A stretch of 64,000 nucleotides of DNA from an uncultured Pelagibacteraceae bacterium (GCA_902528175.1 CABZRN010000002.1:1-64000), one strand, 5' to 3'; shown: positions 48,354-58,709, counted from the stretch's first letter. The notes: generated by a model not told the origin, from the letters alone. Program-made: numbers and translations.

Positions 48354-50795
48354 ATGAAAACAATTCCAAGTTCGGCAAAAGTAGTTGTTATTGGTGGTGG
48401 TGTAGTAGGCTGTTCGTGTGCTTATCACCTAGCAAAGTTTGGTTGGAAAGATGTTATTCTTTTTGAAAGAGACAAACTTACATCGGGAACTACCTGGCAC
48501 GCAGCTGGATTAGTAAGTCAATTAGGTCCATCTGCAACAATTACAAAGATTAGAAAGTATTCTTTAGACTTATATAAAGAACTTGAAAAAAAAGTAGATC
48601 ACTCAGCTGGACTTCGTTTGAATGGTGCAATGTCAATTGCACAAGAAGAGGGTAGATGGCAAGAATTAAAAAGACAAGCAACTACAGCTCAACTTTATGA
48701 TGTTAATGTTCAAATATTAAGTAGAGATGAAATTAAAGACAAAGTTCCTCTAATTAAAAATGATGATTTGTTGGGTGGCATCCTTATGCCAGGTGATGGT
48801 TCAGGAGATCCATCTGGGATCACTCAATTACTTGTAAAAGCTGCAAGAGCAGAAGGTGCTAAAATTTTTGAAGACTCTCCTGTTGAGGATATTTTAATTA
48901 AAAATAAAAGAATAGAAGGTGTGGTTGTTAATGGTGAAAAAATAGAATGTGAATACATTGTTTTAGCAACCGGTATGTGGTCTAGACAAATTGGCGAAAA
49001 ACTAGGCGTCAGTATCCCGTTATATCCTGCAGAACATTTTTACGTAATAACTGAACCAATAAAAGAAGTTCCAAAAAACTTACCTGTAATTAGAGATTTT
49101 GATAGTAGAACTTATGTTAAAGAAGATGCTGGTAAATTATTGTTGGGTATTTTTGAGGGTAAATCCATTCCTGCATTTGATAAAACTAACAAGGTTCCGG
49201 AGGATTTTTCTTTTGGAGAATTTCCAGAAAATTTCGAACACTTTGAGCCATATTTAAGCGCATGTATGAAAAGATTTCCTATATTAGAGAAAGTTGGAAT
49301 TAGAAAATTTTTTGCAGGCCCAGAATCTTTTACTCCAGATACCAATACATTACTTGGTGAAGTTCCTGAAGTTAAAAACTTTTTTGTTTGTTGTGGGCTA
49401 AACAGTATTGGAATAGCAAGCGCTGGTGGCGTTGGAAAAGTTACAGCAGAGTGGATGATGAACGGTCATATAAACGAAGATATATTTAGTTATGATATTA
49501 AAAGATTTCAAAAATTTCACTCAGATATAAATTTTATTAAAGAAAGAGTTACCGAAACATTAGGAGATTTATACGGAATGCATTGGCCGTATAAACAACA
49601 TAAAACTTCTAGAGACGTAATTACATTACCTTACCATGATGAATTAAAAAAATATGGAGCATGTTTTGGTGTTTCAGGTGGATATGAAAGACCAATGTGG
49701 TTTTCAAAAGATGATAAAAATAAAGATTATAAATATAGTTATAATTATCAAAATTGGTATCCATCTGCTGAATACGAAAGTACTAATACAAGGAAAAATA
49801 TTGGTCTGTTCGAGCTTTCTCCTTTTTCAAAATTTGAATTAAAAGGTGAGAAGGTACATCAAGAACTTCAAAGATTATGTACTGCGAATATATCAAATGA
49901 ACCTGGTAAAATTAAATATACTCAAATGTTAAATAAAGACGGTGGTATAGAGGCTGATCTGACAGTTATCTGTTTAGATAAAAACTACTTCCGAATAGTT
50001 TCTTCAGCAGCAAATCGTGAACATGATAAATTTCATATTTTAAAACATATTTCTGAGGATATAAATTTTAAAGATGTCACTGAAGATTATTGTTGCCTTG
50101 GTTTGTTTGGTCCAAAGAGTAGAGAGCTTATAAATTCAATTAGCAAAGATGATTTATCGAGTGAAAAATTTAAATTTTCTACAGCTAAATTTATAAATAT
50201 CAATAATCTAAAAGTTTGGGCACAAAGAATATCATATGTAGGTGAGCTTGGATATGAATTGTATATTGAAAGGGATTTATCAAAAGAACTTTTTAATACA
50301 TTGGTTGAAAGTGGGGCAAAATATAACTTAAGTTTGTGTGGTATGCATGCAATGGATATTATGAGAATGGAATCTGGATTTGTACACTGGGGTCATGATA
50401 TATCTCCTGAGGAAAATCAATTTGAGGCTGGACTATCTTTTGCAATAAGCTTTAAAAAAAATATAAATTTTATTGGCCGTGATGTTTTGGAAAAAATTAA
50501 AGATAAAAAAGTAGAGAAAAGCCTTAAAATTTTGACTTTAGAAAATTCAAAACCTGGTGAGCCTTTGTTATTGCACGATGAACCAATTTACCACAACAAT
50601 AAAATTGTAGGCAGAACTACATCAGGATGTTTTTCTTTTAATTTTAATAAAAATATGAGTTATGGATACATAAATTCAGGCATGAGTTCGGATCAAATTG
50701 AAAACTCCAATTTTGAAATAGAAGTTGAGAAAAAAAAATATAGAGCAACTGTTCTAAAAAAACCCTTAAATTCAAAAAATATATTTACTGTTTAA
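48354..50795 (+). CDS. FAD-dependent oxidoreductase with GcvT domain (dimethylglycine/sarcosine dehydrogenase-like)
   Basis: 'VVVIGGGVVGCSCAYHLAKFGWKDVILFERDKLTSGTTWHAAGL' plus C-terminal GcvT-like 'GELGYELYIE...MDIMRMESGFVHWGHDIS'. Confidence 0.93.
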   Translation: MKTIPSSAKVVVIGGGVVGCSCAYHLAKFGWKDVILFERDKLTSGTTWHAAGLVSQLGPSATITKIRKYSLDLYKELEKKVDHSAGLRLNGAMSIAQEEGRWQELKRQATTAQLYDVNVQILSRDEIKDKVPLIKNDDLLGGILMPGDGSGDPSGITQLLVKAARAEGAKIFEDSPVEDILIKNKRIEGVVVNGEKIECEYIVLATGMWSRQIGEKLGVSIPLYPAEHFYVITEPIKEVPKNLPVIRDFDSRTYVKEDAGKLLLGIFEGKSIPAFDKTNKVPEDFSFGEFPENFEHFEPYLSACMKRFPILEKVGIRKFFAGPESFTPDTNTLLGEVPEVKNFFVCCGLNSIGIASAGGVGKVTAEWMMNGHINEDIFSYDIKRFQKFHSDINFIKERVTETLGDLYGMHWPYKQHKTSRDVITLPYHDELKKYGACFGVSGGYERPMWFSKDDKNKDYKYSYNYQNWYPSAEYESTNTRKNIGLFELSPFSKFELKGEKVHQELQRLCTANISNEPGKIKYTQMLNKDGGIEADLTVICLDKNYFRIVSSAANREHDKFHILKHISEDINFKDVTEDYCCLGLFGPKSRELINSISKDDLSSEKFKFSTAKFININNLKVWAQRISYVGELGYELYIERDLSKELFNTLVESGAKYNLSLCGMHAMDIMRMESGFVHWGHDISPEENQFEAGLSFAISFKKNINFIGRDVLEKIKDKKVEKSLKILTLENSKPGEPLLLHDEPIYHNNKIVGRTTSGCFSFNFNKNMSYGYINSGMSSDQIENSNFEIEVEKKKYRATVLKKPLNSKNIFTV

Positions 50796-50833
50796 CTCAT
50801 TTAAATAAGACTAAGCTACTTTTAATTTAATAT

Positions 50834-52297
50834 GTGCTAAATTGGTCATTGATATTAAAAAATTTCTCAATTAAATTTAATATTGTGTCTAATTTTTTAA
50901 AAAATAAAAATCTTAATTACGATAAAGCCAAATCACTAATCAATAATACCCTTGTTGATTGTGACGATGGTGAGTTATATTTAGAGGATACTAAATCAGA
51001 GTCTATATTGATAGACGATAACAAAATTAAAAGCTCAAGCTTTAAAAGAGACACAGGTTATGGATTAAGAGGAGTTACAGAGGATAAAGTAGCATATTCA
51101 CATTCAAACGATATTTCTGAAAAATCTTTGGAAATGTCATGTGAAAATATTAAATCAACGCTAAAAAATTCAAATGGAAAATATAATCACAGTATAAATA
51201 AAACTAATCAAAAGTTTTATGATGAGTTAGATCCGATTGAAAATAAAAGTCTTAAAACAAAAATAGAGCTTCTCAAAGAAATTAACCAATACGCTAGATC
51301 TAAAGACGGATGTGTTAAGCAAGTGACAGCAAACTTTTTAGGTGAACATAAAAATATTGAAATATTAAGACCAGGCGGAGAATTATTCACAGATATAAGA
51401 CCCTTAGTAAGAATTAACGTTTCCATATTAGTTGAAAAAAATGGAAGAAAAGAAACAGGAATGTATGGAGTTGGTGGTAGGCAGTCTTACGATAATTATT
51501 TAAAAAATGATGATTGGAAAAAGATATGTGATGAAGCCTTTAGAATGGCATATGCTAATTTAGAAAGTAAACCTTCTCCAGCTGGTGAAATGAAAGTAGT
51601 GCTTGGTCCGGGTTGGCCAGCTATTCTTATCCATGAGGCTGTGGGACACGGATTAGAAGGGGATTTTAATAGAAAAAAAACTTCAGTTTTTCACGATTTA
51701 GTCGGGAAAAAAGTTGCAAGCGATGGCGTCACCATAATCGATGATGGAACTATAGATAAAAGAAGAGGTAGCTTGAATATTGATGACGAAGGTACTCCAA
51801 CCGAAAAAACAGTTTTAATTGAAAATGGTATATTAAAGAATTTCATGCAAGACAGAATGAATGCAAGGCTTATGAAAACAAAATCTACAGGTAACGGTAG
51901 GAGAGAAAGTTACAAACATGTAATAATGCCGAGGATGAGAAATACTATAATGCTAAATGGAAATAATACACAAGAGGAAATGATAAAATCAGTAGATAGA
52001 GGAATTTTTGCAGTTAGCTTTGGGGGCGGACAAGTCGATATTACTTCTGGAAAATTTGTTTTTAATTGTACCGAAGCATATGAAATAGTTAATGGTAAAA
52101 TTGGATCACCTCTTAAAGGTGCAACCTTAATTGGCGATGGACCTTCATCTCTGAAAGAAGTTTTGATGGTGGGGAATGATATGAAATTAGATCCTGGCAT
52201 TGGTACTTGTGGAAAAGCAGGTCAAGGAGTACCAGTGGGTGTAGGTCAACCGTCTATGTTGATAGATAATATGACAGTAGGTGGCACTCAACTTTAA
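50834..52297 (+). CDS. tldD: Metalloprotease TldD (true start probably the downstream GTG near 50885)
   Basis: 'HEAVGHGLEGDFNRKKTSVF', 'PTEKTVLIENGILKNFMQDRMNARLM'. Confidence 0.94.
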   Translation: MLNWSLILKNFSIKFNIVSNFLKNKNLNYDKAKSLINNTLVDCDDGELYLEDTKSESILIDDNKIKSSSFKRDTGYGLRGVTEDKVAYSHSNDISEKSLEMSCENIKSTLKNSNGKYNHSINKTNQKFYDELDPIENKSLKTKIELLKEINQYARSKDGCVKQVTANFLGEHKNIEILRPGGELFTDIRPLVRINVSILVEKNGRKETGMYGVGGRQSYDNYLKNDDWKKICDEAFRMAYANLESKPSPAGEMKVVLGPGWPAILIHEAVGHGLEGDFNRKKTSVFHDLVGKKVASDGVTIIDDGTIDKRRGSLNIDDEGTPTEKTVLIENGILKNFMQDRMNARLMKTKSTGNGRRESYKHVIMPRMRNTIMLNGNNTQEEMIKSVDRGIFAVSFGGGQVDITSGKFVFNCTEAYEIVNGKIGSPLKGATLIGDGPSSLKEVLMVGNDMKLDPGIGTCGKAGQGVPVGVGQPSMLIDNMTVGGTQL

Positions 52298-53618
52298 AAT
52301 GTTAAAAGAAGACGAACACCTCAAAAAACTTGCTGAAAATTTTTCAACTAATTTAAAAAAATCAGGAGCATCGGAAAGTAGTGTACTAATTTCAAATTCA
52401 ATTTCAGAGAGTGTTAATATAAGAAATAAAAAACTAGATGGATCAACTAGATCCGACAGTCTTAATGTAGTTTTAACTGCATATGTTGGAAAAAAAAAAT
52501 CATCAATATCATCTTCAAATTTAGATGAAAGCCATATAAATGAATTAATTAAAAAGTGTGTTGAGACCACTAAAATTACACCTGAAGACGAACTTAATTC
52601 CTTACCGGATAGTGAGCTTTACTTTAAGGGAGTTAAGAACCTAGATTTATATGACGAAACATTTATAGAAAATTCAAAAAAAATTGACTTTATAAAAGAA
52701 GCAGAAGAAGAAGCTTTTAAAAAAAAAGAAATTGTAAATACGAACGGATCTGGTTTTAGTCAAAATAAATCAAATTTTATTTTAGCTAATTCAAATGGTT
52801 TTATAGATGGATATAAATCTTCTAATTTTTCTGCCTATTGTGAGGTGGTTGCAAAATCGAACGGAAGCATGGAAAGAGATTACGAATTTAGCTCAAAACG
52901 ATTTTTCAAAGATCTTCTTGAACCAAAAAAAATTGGAGATAAAGCGTCTGAATTAGCTATTAAGAAACTTAAACCAAGAAAAATTAAAAGTAAAAAGATG
53001 AGAGTAGTTTTTGACAAAAGAATAGCAAAAAATTTTTTATCTTCTTTTGCAAGTGCCATTACCTCTGGGACAATAGCTAAAGGTACAACTTTTTTAAAAA
53101 ATAAATTAAATGCCCAAATATTTAACAATAAAATTAATATTATAGATAAACCAAATATTATTAAAGGCAGTGGATCTAGATATTTCGATATTGAAGGTAC
53201 TTATACAAATAAGTTAAATTTAGTTGAAAATGGTGTCCTTAAAAATTATTTAGTTGATACATATAATGGAAAAAAAATAAATATGAAATCCAATGGAAGA
53301 GCAAGTGGCACTACTAATCTTTATTTTGGAAATGGAGATGAGGATTATAAAAATTTGATCAATTCTGACAAAGAAATTTTATACATCAATGAAACCTTTG
53401 GAAGGGGTGCAAACATAATTACAGGAGATTATTCAGTAGGTGCATCTGGTTTTATGGTTGAAAATGGAGAATTCATATATCCAGTAAGTGAAATTACAAT
53501 TGCCGGGGATTTGAATGACATTTTCAACAAGATGGTTTTAGGTAATGATTTACAATTTAATTATTCTACTAACTCACCCACAATGTTAGTTGATGAATTG
53601 ACTGTCGGGGGCAAATAG
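52281..53618 (+). CDS. pmbA: TldE/PmbA metalloprotease partner
   Basis: 'GSGSRYFDIEGTYTNKLNLVENGVLKNYLVDTYNGKK', 'ASGTTNLYF', 'GANIITGDYSVGASGFMVENGE'. Confidence 0.93.
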   Translation: MALNFKMLKEDEHLKKLAENFSTNLKKSGASESSVLISNSISESVNIRNKKLDGSTRSDSLNVVLTAYVGKKKSSISSSNLDESHINELIKKCVETTKITPEDELNSLPDSELYFKGVKNLDLYDETFIENSKKIDFIKEAEEEAFKKKEIVNTNGSGFSQNKSNFILANSNGFIDGYKSSNFSAYCEVVAKSNGSMERDYEFSSKRFFKDLLEPKKIGDKASELAIKKLKPRKIKSKKMRVVFDKRIAKNFLSSFASAITSGTIAKGTTFLKNKLNAQIFNNKINIIDKPNIIKGSGSRYFDIEGTYTNKLNLVENGVLKNYLVDTYNGKKINMKSNGRASGTTNLYFGNGDEDYKNLINSDKEILYINETFGRGANIITGDYSVGASGFMVENGEFIYPVSEITIAGDLNDIFNKMVLGNDLQFNYSTNSPTMLVDELTVGGK

Positions 53619-53710
53619 CCCAAGGCTCATTTAAACAGCTATTGTAATCTAAAACTCATTTTGAACTTAAATCATTTGAAAAATTGATAATTTTGGTGTT
53701 TAATAAGACT

Positions 53711-53902
53711 ATGAGCACTGAAGTAAATATCTTCGAGAACCAAACTGAACCTAACAAAATTAATCGTCAACAAAAAGTAGATATAAATATTCTTTTAAAC
53801 AGAGTAAGGCACGAGAAAAAAAGAGAGAGAAAAGAAAATCTTTTATTTTTAGGTCTAATTGGCTCAGTGATAGTAGTAACTGGAATTATAGCTTCCTTAT
53901 AA
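53711..53902 (+). CDS. 63-aa small protein with C-terminal TM
   Basis: MSTEVNIFENQTEPNK...LLFLGLIGSVIVVTGIIASL; internal ATG at 53711 preferred over 53684. Confidence 0.55.
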   Translation: MSTEVNIFENQTEPNKINRQQKVDINILLNRVRHEKKRERKENLLFLGLIGSVIVVTGIIASL

Positions 53903-54904
53903 AACTATAATATTCAATATTTTTGTTATTAAATTTGCAAACTCTTTACCATTTATTTTCCTAATTTCATCAACGTCACTCATTATTTTTAAAATATCTT
54001 TCGAATAGTTTGAAGTTTCTGGTCCACCAAAAATTAAATAATGGTTATTTTTATCTTTAGTTAATAATTTTTTCTTTATTAAATTTCTTAATTTTCTTAA
54101 TACAGTTGGCCTTGGAATACCTGTTAACTCTGAAATTGTCATTGCATTGATTCCTTGATTTCCATAATCATTAAGTCTTCTAATGAAAGCATCACCGTTT
54201 TTTAAAGAATTATCCTGTTCTTTTAATTTTTTATACATGACTAAATTCTGGTTGTAGACACAATTTCCCCATATAACCCAAGTTTCAATATCTCCAAATA
54301 TCAATTTCCATCTAGTAATCAATGGAATTTGATAATCAAAAAAATATTGCCAGCATTGTGTAAAATTTTTTTTTATTTTTTCCTCAATTTCATTTTTATG
54401 TATTTTAGCTTTAACTAAATTTTCTTTTTTCAAGTATTCACTGAAATGAGATATTACTCTTGATAAATTCCTTACAGAGTCAACCGGTTTTTGTATCTCT
54501 TGGCCTTTTCTTTGTAACATTACTTTTTTTTTTATTTTTTTAATTGCCCCATCTTTTTCCAATTCCATCATTTTTCTTCTTGTTGTTTCTTTAGAGATAT
54601 TTAGTTCTCTAGATAAATCGATTATATTTATTTTAGGAATTTCAAAATTTTCATTTGAATAAAATTCATCAAATGAATTGACAATAAAATGTTCATTATA
54701 ACCTTTAAAAGCTTTATTTATTAAATATAATAAAATTATATATTTATCAAAATCTTTAAATCTTCTAAACGCTGCTGTAAGCCACTGTTGTTGAAAATAA
54801 AACATTTCAGTGATCAACATGTCATGATATTTTTTAAATACATTAAAACTATCATCTGTTTGTATCTTTGATGAAAATTTTATTTCTTTATTTACAACAG
54901 ACAT
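53897..54904 (-). CDS. Protein with two winged-HTH-like segments; putative transcriptional regulator
   Basis: 'IIDLSRELNISKETTRRKMMELEKDGAIKKIK' and 'AMTISELTGIPRPTVLRKLRNLIKKKLLTKD'; Met at 54904 preferred over 54955. Confidence 0.7.
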   Translation of the reverse strand: MSVVNKEIKFSSKIQTDDSFNVFKKYHDMLITEMFYFQQQWLTAAFRRFKDFDKYIILLYLINKAFKGYNEHFIVNSFDEFYSNENFEIPKINIIDLSRELNISKETTRRKMMELEKDGAIKKIKKKVMLQRKGQEIQKPVDSVRNLSRVISHFSEYLKKENLVKAKIHKNEIEEKIKKNFTQCWQYFFDYQIPLITRWKLIFGDIETWVIWGNCVYNQNLVMYKKLKEQDNSLKNGDAFIRRLNDYGNQGINAMTISELTGIPRPTVLRKLRNLIKKKLLTKDKNNHYLIFGGPETSNYSKDILKIMSDVDEIRKINGKEFANLITKILNIIVL

Positions 54905-55004
54905 TGGTTGTAAATAATATGAAAAAAAGTGAAAATTCAAGAATAAATCGATCAAATATTTGTTGAAATTTATTTAATTTACTTCATAAACATTTTGAGG
55001 AATA

Positions 55005-55859
55005 GTGGAATTTGTAAAAAACGTTGGACCCATTGGCATGATATTCATCATGTTTTCATTAGGTTTAAATTTAACTGCTAAAGATTTTTTAGAAGTTGTT
55101 AAAAAACCTAGAAACTTAATAATTGCTATAATTTGCCAAATGGTAATTCTTCCAGTTATTGGAATTATTATTATTTCTTTTTTTCCTATGCAGGCTGAAT
55201 TTCAATTAGGTGTATTTTTATTATTAATATTGCCATCTGCTGTAATGTCGAATTATGCAACAAAATTAGTTAAAGGAAATGTCGCTTTATCAATCACAAT
55301 TACATCATTTTGCGCATTAGTATCATTTATATCTATTCCGATATTTTTAAAAATTTATTCATCATTTTTTAAAGATGTTGAATTCGATTTAAATTTATTA
55401 AAGTTTTCAGTCAGAATGTTTCTATTTATAGCCTTGCCTACATTTGTAGGAATTTTGGTAAGAGGAAACTTTAAAAAATTTTCAGAGCAGAATAACCTAA
55501 GATTTGACCGAGCAGCCTTTTTCTTATTTATCTTTATTGTAATTATAGCAATATTTACTGAAAGAAATAATCTTGGAGGTTACTTTGCAGATGTTGGCGC
55601 AATATCCTTTGTTGTAATTGTATCCATCTTGACATCTGTTTATTTAATTACACAATTTACACTTAAAGAAGTAAGAATACAAAGAACAATTATGATTGAG
55701 GCAATGTTACAAAATGGTGCTATGGGATTAATTGTAGGCGCGCAATTATTCCATGAACTTGAATATATGACACCAATTGCGGTCTATGCTTTAATTCAAT
55801 ATGTGGCTTTAATGTTTTACATAGGTAATATAAATATAAATAGGTTATCTAAAGTCTAG
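55005..55859 (+). CDS. Bile acid:sodium symporter family protein
   Basis: 'MFSLGLNLTAKDFLEVVKKPRNLIIAIICQMVILP', ~9 TM. Confidence 0.9.
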   Translation: MEFVKNVGPIGMIFIMFSLGLNLTAKDFLEVVKKPRNLIIAIICQMVILPVIGIIIISFFPMQAEFQLGVFLLLILPSAVMSNYATKLVKGNVALSITITSFCALVSFISIPIFLKIYSSFFKDVEFDLNLLKFSVRMFLFIALPTFVGILVRGNFKKFSEQNNLRFDRAAFFLFIFIVIIAIFTERNNLGGYFADVGAISFVVIVSILTSVYLITQFTLKEVRIQRTIMIEAMLQNGAMGLIVGAQLFHELEYMTPIAVYALIQYVALMFYIGNININRLSKV

Positions 55860-56278
55860 TGAAAAAAATATTTTTTATTTTAATAGTATTCATAACAATC
55901 AATCATAATAATGCTCATGCAAATCTAGAGTCATTTAGCTGTGAAAATCTTATGACAAAAAATAAAGCTTTCATCCTTTATGGAAAAAATTTTGCAAAAG
56001 AAGAGATGTCCCCAAATATTTGGCTTTTTTTTCAAAAAATTGAATTAAATAATAACAAACTGAGTTTAATCAGTGTAGATGATGATAAACCTATTAGAGA
56101 ATGGAAAATAAACTTAACTTCTGGAGAAGCAATTTTAACCCCAATGTTTGATCCCTCGTCAAATTGGCTGTGTCTAAATAAAGATAGACAATTAAAAATG
56201 TTAAGTGATTTATATAAAAGTGGAGCTTTAAGCGGATATGAGTTTGAAAAAGCCAAAAAAAAATTAATTAATAATTAA
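55859..56278 (+). CDS. Secreted protein with SHOCT-like C-terminus
   Basis: N-terminal signal; 'MLSDLYKSGALSGYEFEKAKKKLI'. Confidence 0.7.
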   Translation: MKKIFFILIVFITINHNNAHANLESFSCENLMTKNKAFILYGKNFAKEEMSPNIWLFFQKIELNNNKLSLISVDDDKPIREWKINLTSGEAILTPMFDPSSNWLCLNKDRQLKMLSDLYKSGALSGYEFEKAKKKLINN

Positions 56279-56297
56279 TATATTTTTTTGAATTTAA

Positions 56298-57125
56298 ATG
56301 ATTAGAGCTGTTGTAGTTATACTAAGAATAATCTCACAATTTTTTATCAAAATTAAATTATTTTTTATAGGAAATTTATTCTCATCAATAAGATCATCTA
56401 TACTTTTAAAAAAATTTGTTAAAGTAAAATTTGATGGTCAAGATTGGATTTATAAATGGAATGATTCAGCTGCCGTAAGTTCAGCGTGTTATTATAATCC
56501 TGTAAACAACTATTCTGACACAGATCTTTTTTTTTACAAATATAAACCAAATCAAAATGATATTATCATTGATATTGGGGTTGAAAATGGTTCAGAAATA
56601 CCTGAGTTTTGTAAAGCAGTCGGCTCAAATGGCAAAGTGATAGCTATAGAGGCGGACCCTTTTTGCTGTAGAAGATTAAAAAAATTAAAACAAATTTTAA
56701 ACTTAAGTAATTTAACAATTATTGAGTGCGCTGTAGGTGACGTAAATAAAAAAGTAAAATTTTCTCAGGAAAATCAAGAATTACGAAATAGAGTTTTAGA
56801 TGAAGGTAATGATAACTTTAATTTTATTGAAGTAGAACAAATGAATTTAAATGATATTTTAAAAAAACTAAATTTAGAAAAAATAGATTTCATAAAAGTC
56901 AATATTGAGGGTGGGGAGTCAAATTTATTAAAACACTTAAGTAGTCAGTCTCTTGAAGTAAATAATTGGTGCATCGGATGCCATGATTTTATGGGAGTCA
57001 ATTTTAGAACTTATGATTATGTCAAAAATTGGTTGATAAATAATAAATACAAGGTTTCAAATTATGAACCTCAAAAAAATAAAACATTTTGGAGGAATTA
57101 TTATTTATATGGTTCGAAAATTTAG
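56298..57125 (+). CDS. FkbM-family methyltransferase
   Basis: 'DIIIDIGVENGSEIPEFCKAVGSNGKVIAIEADPFC', 'IDFIKVNIEGGESNLL'. Confidence 0.85.
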   Translation: MIRAVVVILRIISQFFIKIKLFFIGNLFSSIRSSILLKKFVKVKFDGQDWIYKWNDSAAVSSACYYNPVNNYSDTDLFFYKYKPNQNDIIIDIGVENGSEIPEFCKAVGSNGKVIAIEADPFCCRRLKKLKQILNLSNLTIIECAVGDVNKKVKFSQENQELRNRVLDEGNDNFNFIEVEQMNLNDILKKLNLEKIDFIKVNIEGGESNLLKHLSSQSLEVNNWCIGCHDFMGVNFRTYDYVKNWLINNKYKVSNYEPQKNKTFWRNYYLYGSKI

Positions 57126-57141
57126 ATATCAATAATCCACT

Positions 57142-58128
57142 ATGAAAATTTTATTTATACACTCTGAAGGAAATCATGCTCATATAAACGATTTTATGAG
57201 TGATCTTTTGTTACATGGATTAAGAAAACTTCACGGCCCAGAAGTTATTGATTACCCTGGTTGTTGGTACATGTACTCTGATGAAATATTGAAAAGAAAA
57301 TACGATATAAATAAAATATGGGGAAAAGGTTTTACAATAAATAATACATTAAACAACTTTAATTCTATAGACAGAACTGACATTAAAAAAAAAATACAAT
57401 CAAATTTTTTTGATCTTGTTATTTATGGATCTATAAGAAGGTCGAATTTATTCATAGATGATGTTATTAAATACAATAACAAAGTTTTATTTGTAGATGG
57501 AGAGGATGATAATATTATTGATGAAAGATATATTAAATCAGGATTATATTTTAAAAGGGAATTATTAGAAAATAAACATAATGTATTACCTATAAGTTTT
57601 GCTGTTCCCAGAGAAAAAATATTAGAAAATATTAATGAAAAACCTACCAATTTACTTGCACCATTAGTTCCTGGTCGACTTAGCACTTACATATATGACG
57701 ATGAAAAAACTTATTATGATATGTATTCAAATAGTATTTTTGCAATTACAAATAAAAAATTAGGTTGGGATTGTTTAAGACATTATGAAATTCTGATGAA
57801 TGGCTGTATTCCTCTATTTTTTAATATTGAAGATTGTCCTAAATTAATACTTAAAACATTACCCAAGGAAAGATTATCAGAAATTTACTCTAGTTTTCAC
57901 AATATTTTGTCCCTTTATTTTCCTTTCAAAATTTATAAGAAAAAATTCTTATCTATAAAAAAAATATTTTCCTATATTCCAAATATGTTCAAAAATAAAA
58001 GCACATTTACATTTTTGAAGGAAAATTCTAACGTATTGGAAATTAAAAATGAATTATTAAATTTTACTAAACAAAATCTCACAACAGAAATTCTAGCAAA
58101 ATATGTGCTCAATAAACAAAAATTATAA
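57142..58128 (+). CDS. Putative glycosyltransferase-like protein
   Basis: 'DCLRHYEILMNGCIPLFFNIEDCP' resembles C-terminal GT motif; neighbours FkbM and rfb genes. Confidence 0.5.
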   Translation: MKILFIHSEGNHAHINDFMSDLLLHGLRKLHGPEVIDYPGCWYMYSDEILKRKYDINKIWGKGFTINNTLNNFNSIDRTDIKKKIQSNFFDLVIYGSIRRSNLFIDDVIKYNNKVLFVDGEDDNIIDERYIKSGLYFKRELLENKHNVLPISFAVPREKILENINEKPTNLLAPLVPGRLSTYIYDDEKTYYDMYSNSIFAITNKKLGWDCLRHYEILMNGCIPLFFNIEDCPKLILKTLPKERLSEIYSSFHNILSLYFPFKIYKKKFLSIKKIFSYIPNMFKNKSTFTFLKENSNVLEIKNELLNFTKQNLTTEILAKYVLNKQKL

Positions 58129-58180
58129 TTTCTTGTTTGAATGAAAAAAAATAAGTAGTATAAATCAACAATAATTTAAT

Positions 58181-58257
58181 GGCGGGGTAGCTCAGTTGGT
58201 TAGAGCGCGGGACTCATAAGCCCGAGGTCAGTGGTTCGATCCCACTTCCCGCTACCA
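58181..58257 (+). tRNA. tRNA-Met(CAT), probably elongator; CCA encoded
   Basis: GGCGGGGTAGCTCAG...CTCATAA loop...GGTTCGATCC...CCCGCTACCA; full cloverleaf traced by eye. Confidence 0.9.
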
Positions 58258-58259
58258 AA

Positions 58260-58706
58260 TTAATGACAAGCAATATTATATTTTTTTAATCTCCAATAAT
58301 TGTATGGCCAAGGTGTAAGAAAACCCACTGTTAACATTATTGGTATTACCCACCAAGTTAGTATTGCACCACCAGTAAAATAGTAGTCAGTAGCATTCAT
58401 CGCAATTTCCATGCTTATCATTGAAATAAAGCTCATTCCAATTGCAGTATTTAAAGCTTTTAAAAAACTAAATTTTTGTTTCATTAAAATTATTGTTTCT
58501 AGTATTATACTTGTTATCAATCCATTAATTATTGCCAATGTCATTATACCTAATACAGGAAAAGGAATTTTTGTTAGTTGAAAAAATAAAATTGTTCCAA
58601 AATCTCCTATTGAACATCCAAGTAAACACCATGCAGTGTTTTTTGCGCTTCTATTCCAAGTGAGCTTACATGTCCAATGGAAACTCGATACTGATGATTT
58701 TTGCAT
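58260..58706 (-). CDS. DUF4396-like membrane protein
   Basis: 'TWNRSAKNTAWCLLGCSIGDFGTILFFQ', 'MSMISMEIAMNATDYYFTGG'-like region, 4 TM. Confidence 0.75.
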   Translation of the reverse strand: MQKSSVSSFHWTCKLTWNRSAKNTAWCLLGCSIGDFGTILFFQLTKIPFPVLGIMTLAIINGLITSIILETIILMKQKFSFLKALNTAIGMSFISMISMEIAMNATDYYFTGGAILTWWVIPIMLTVGFLTPWPYNYWRLKKYNIACH

Positions 58707-58709
58707 TAA

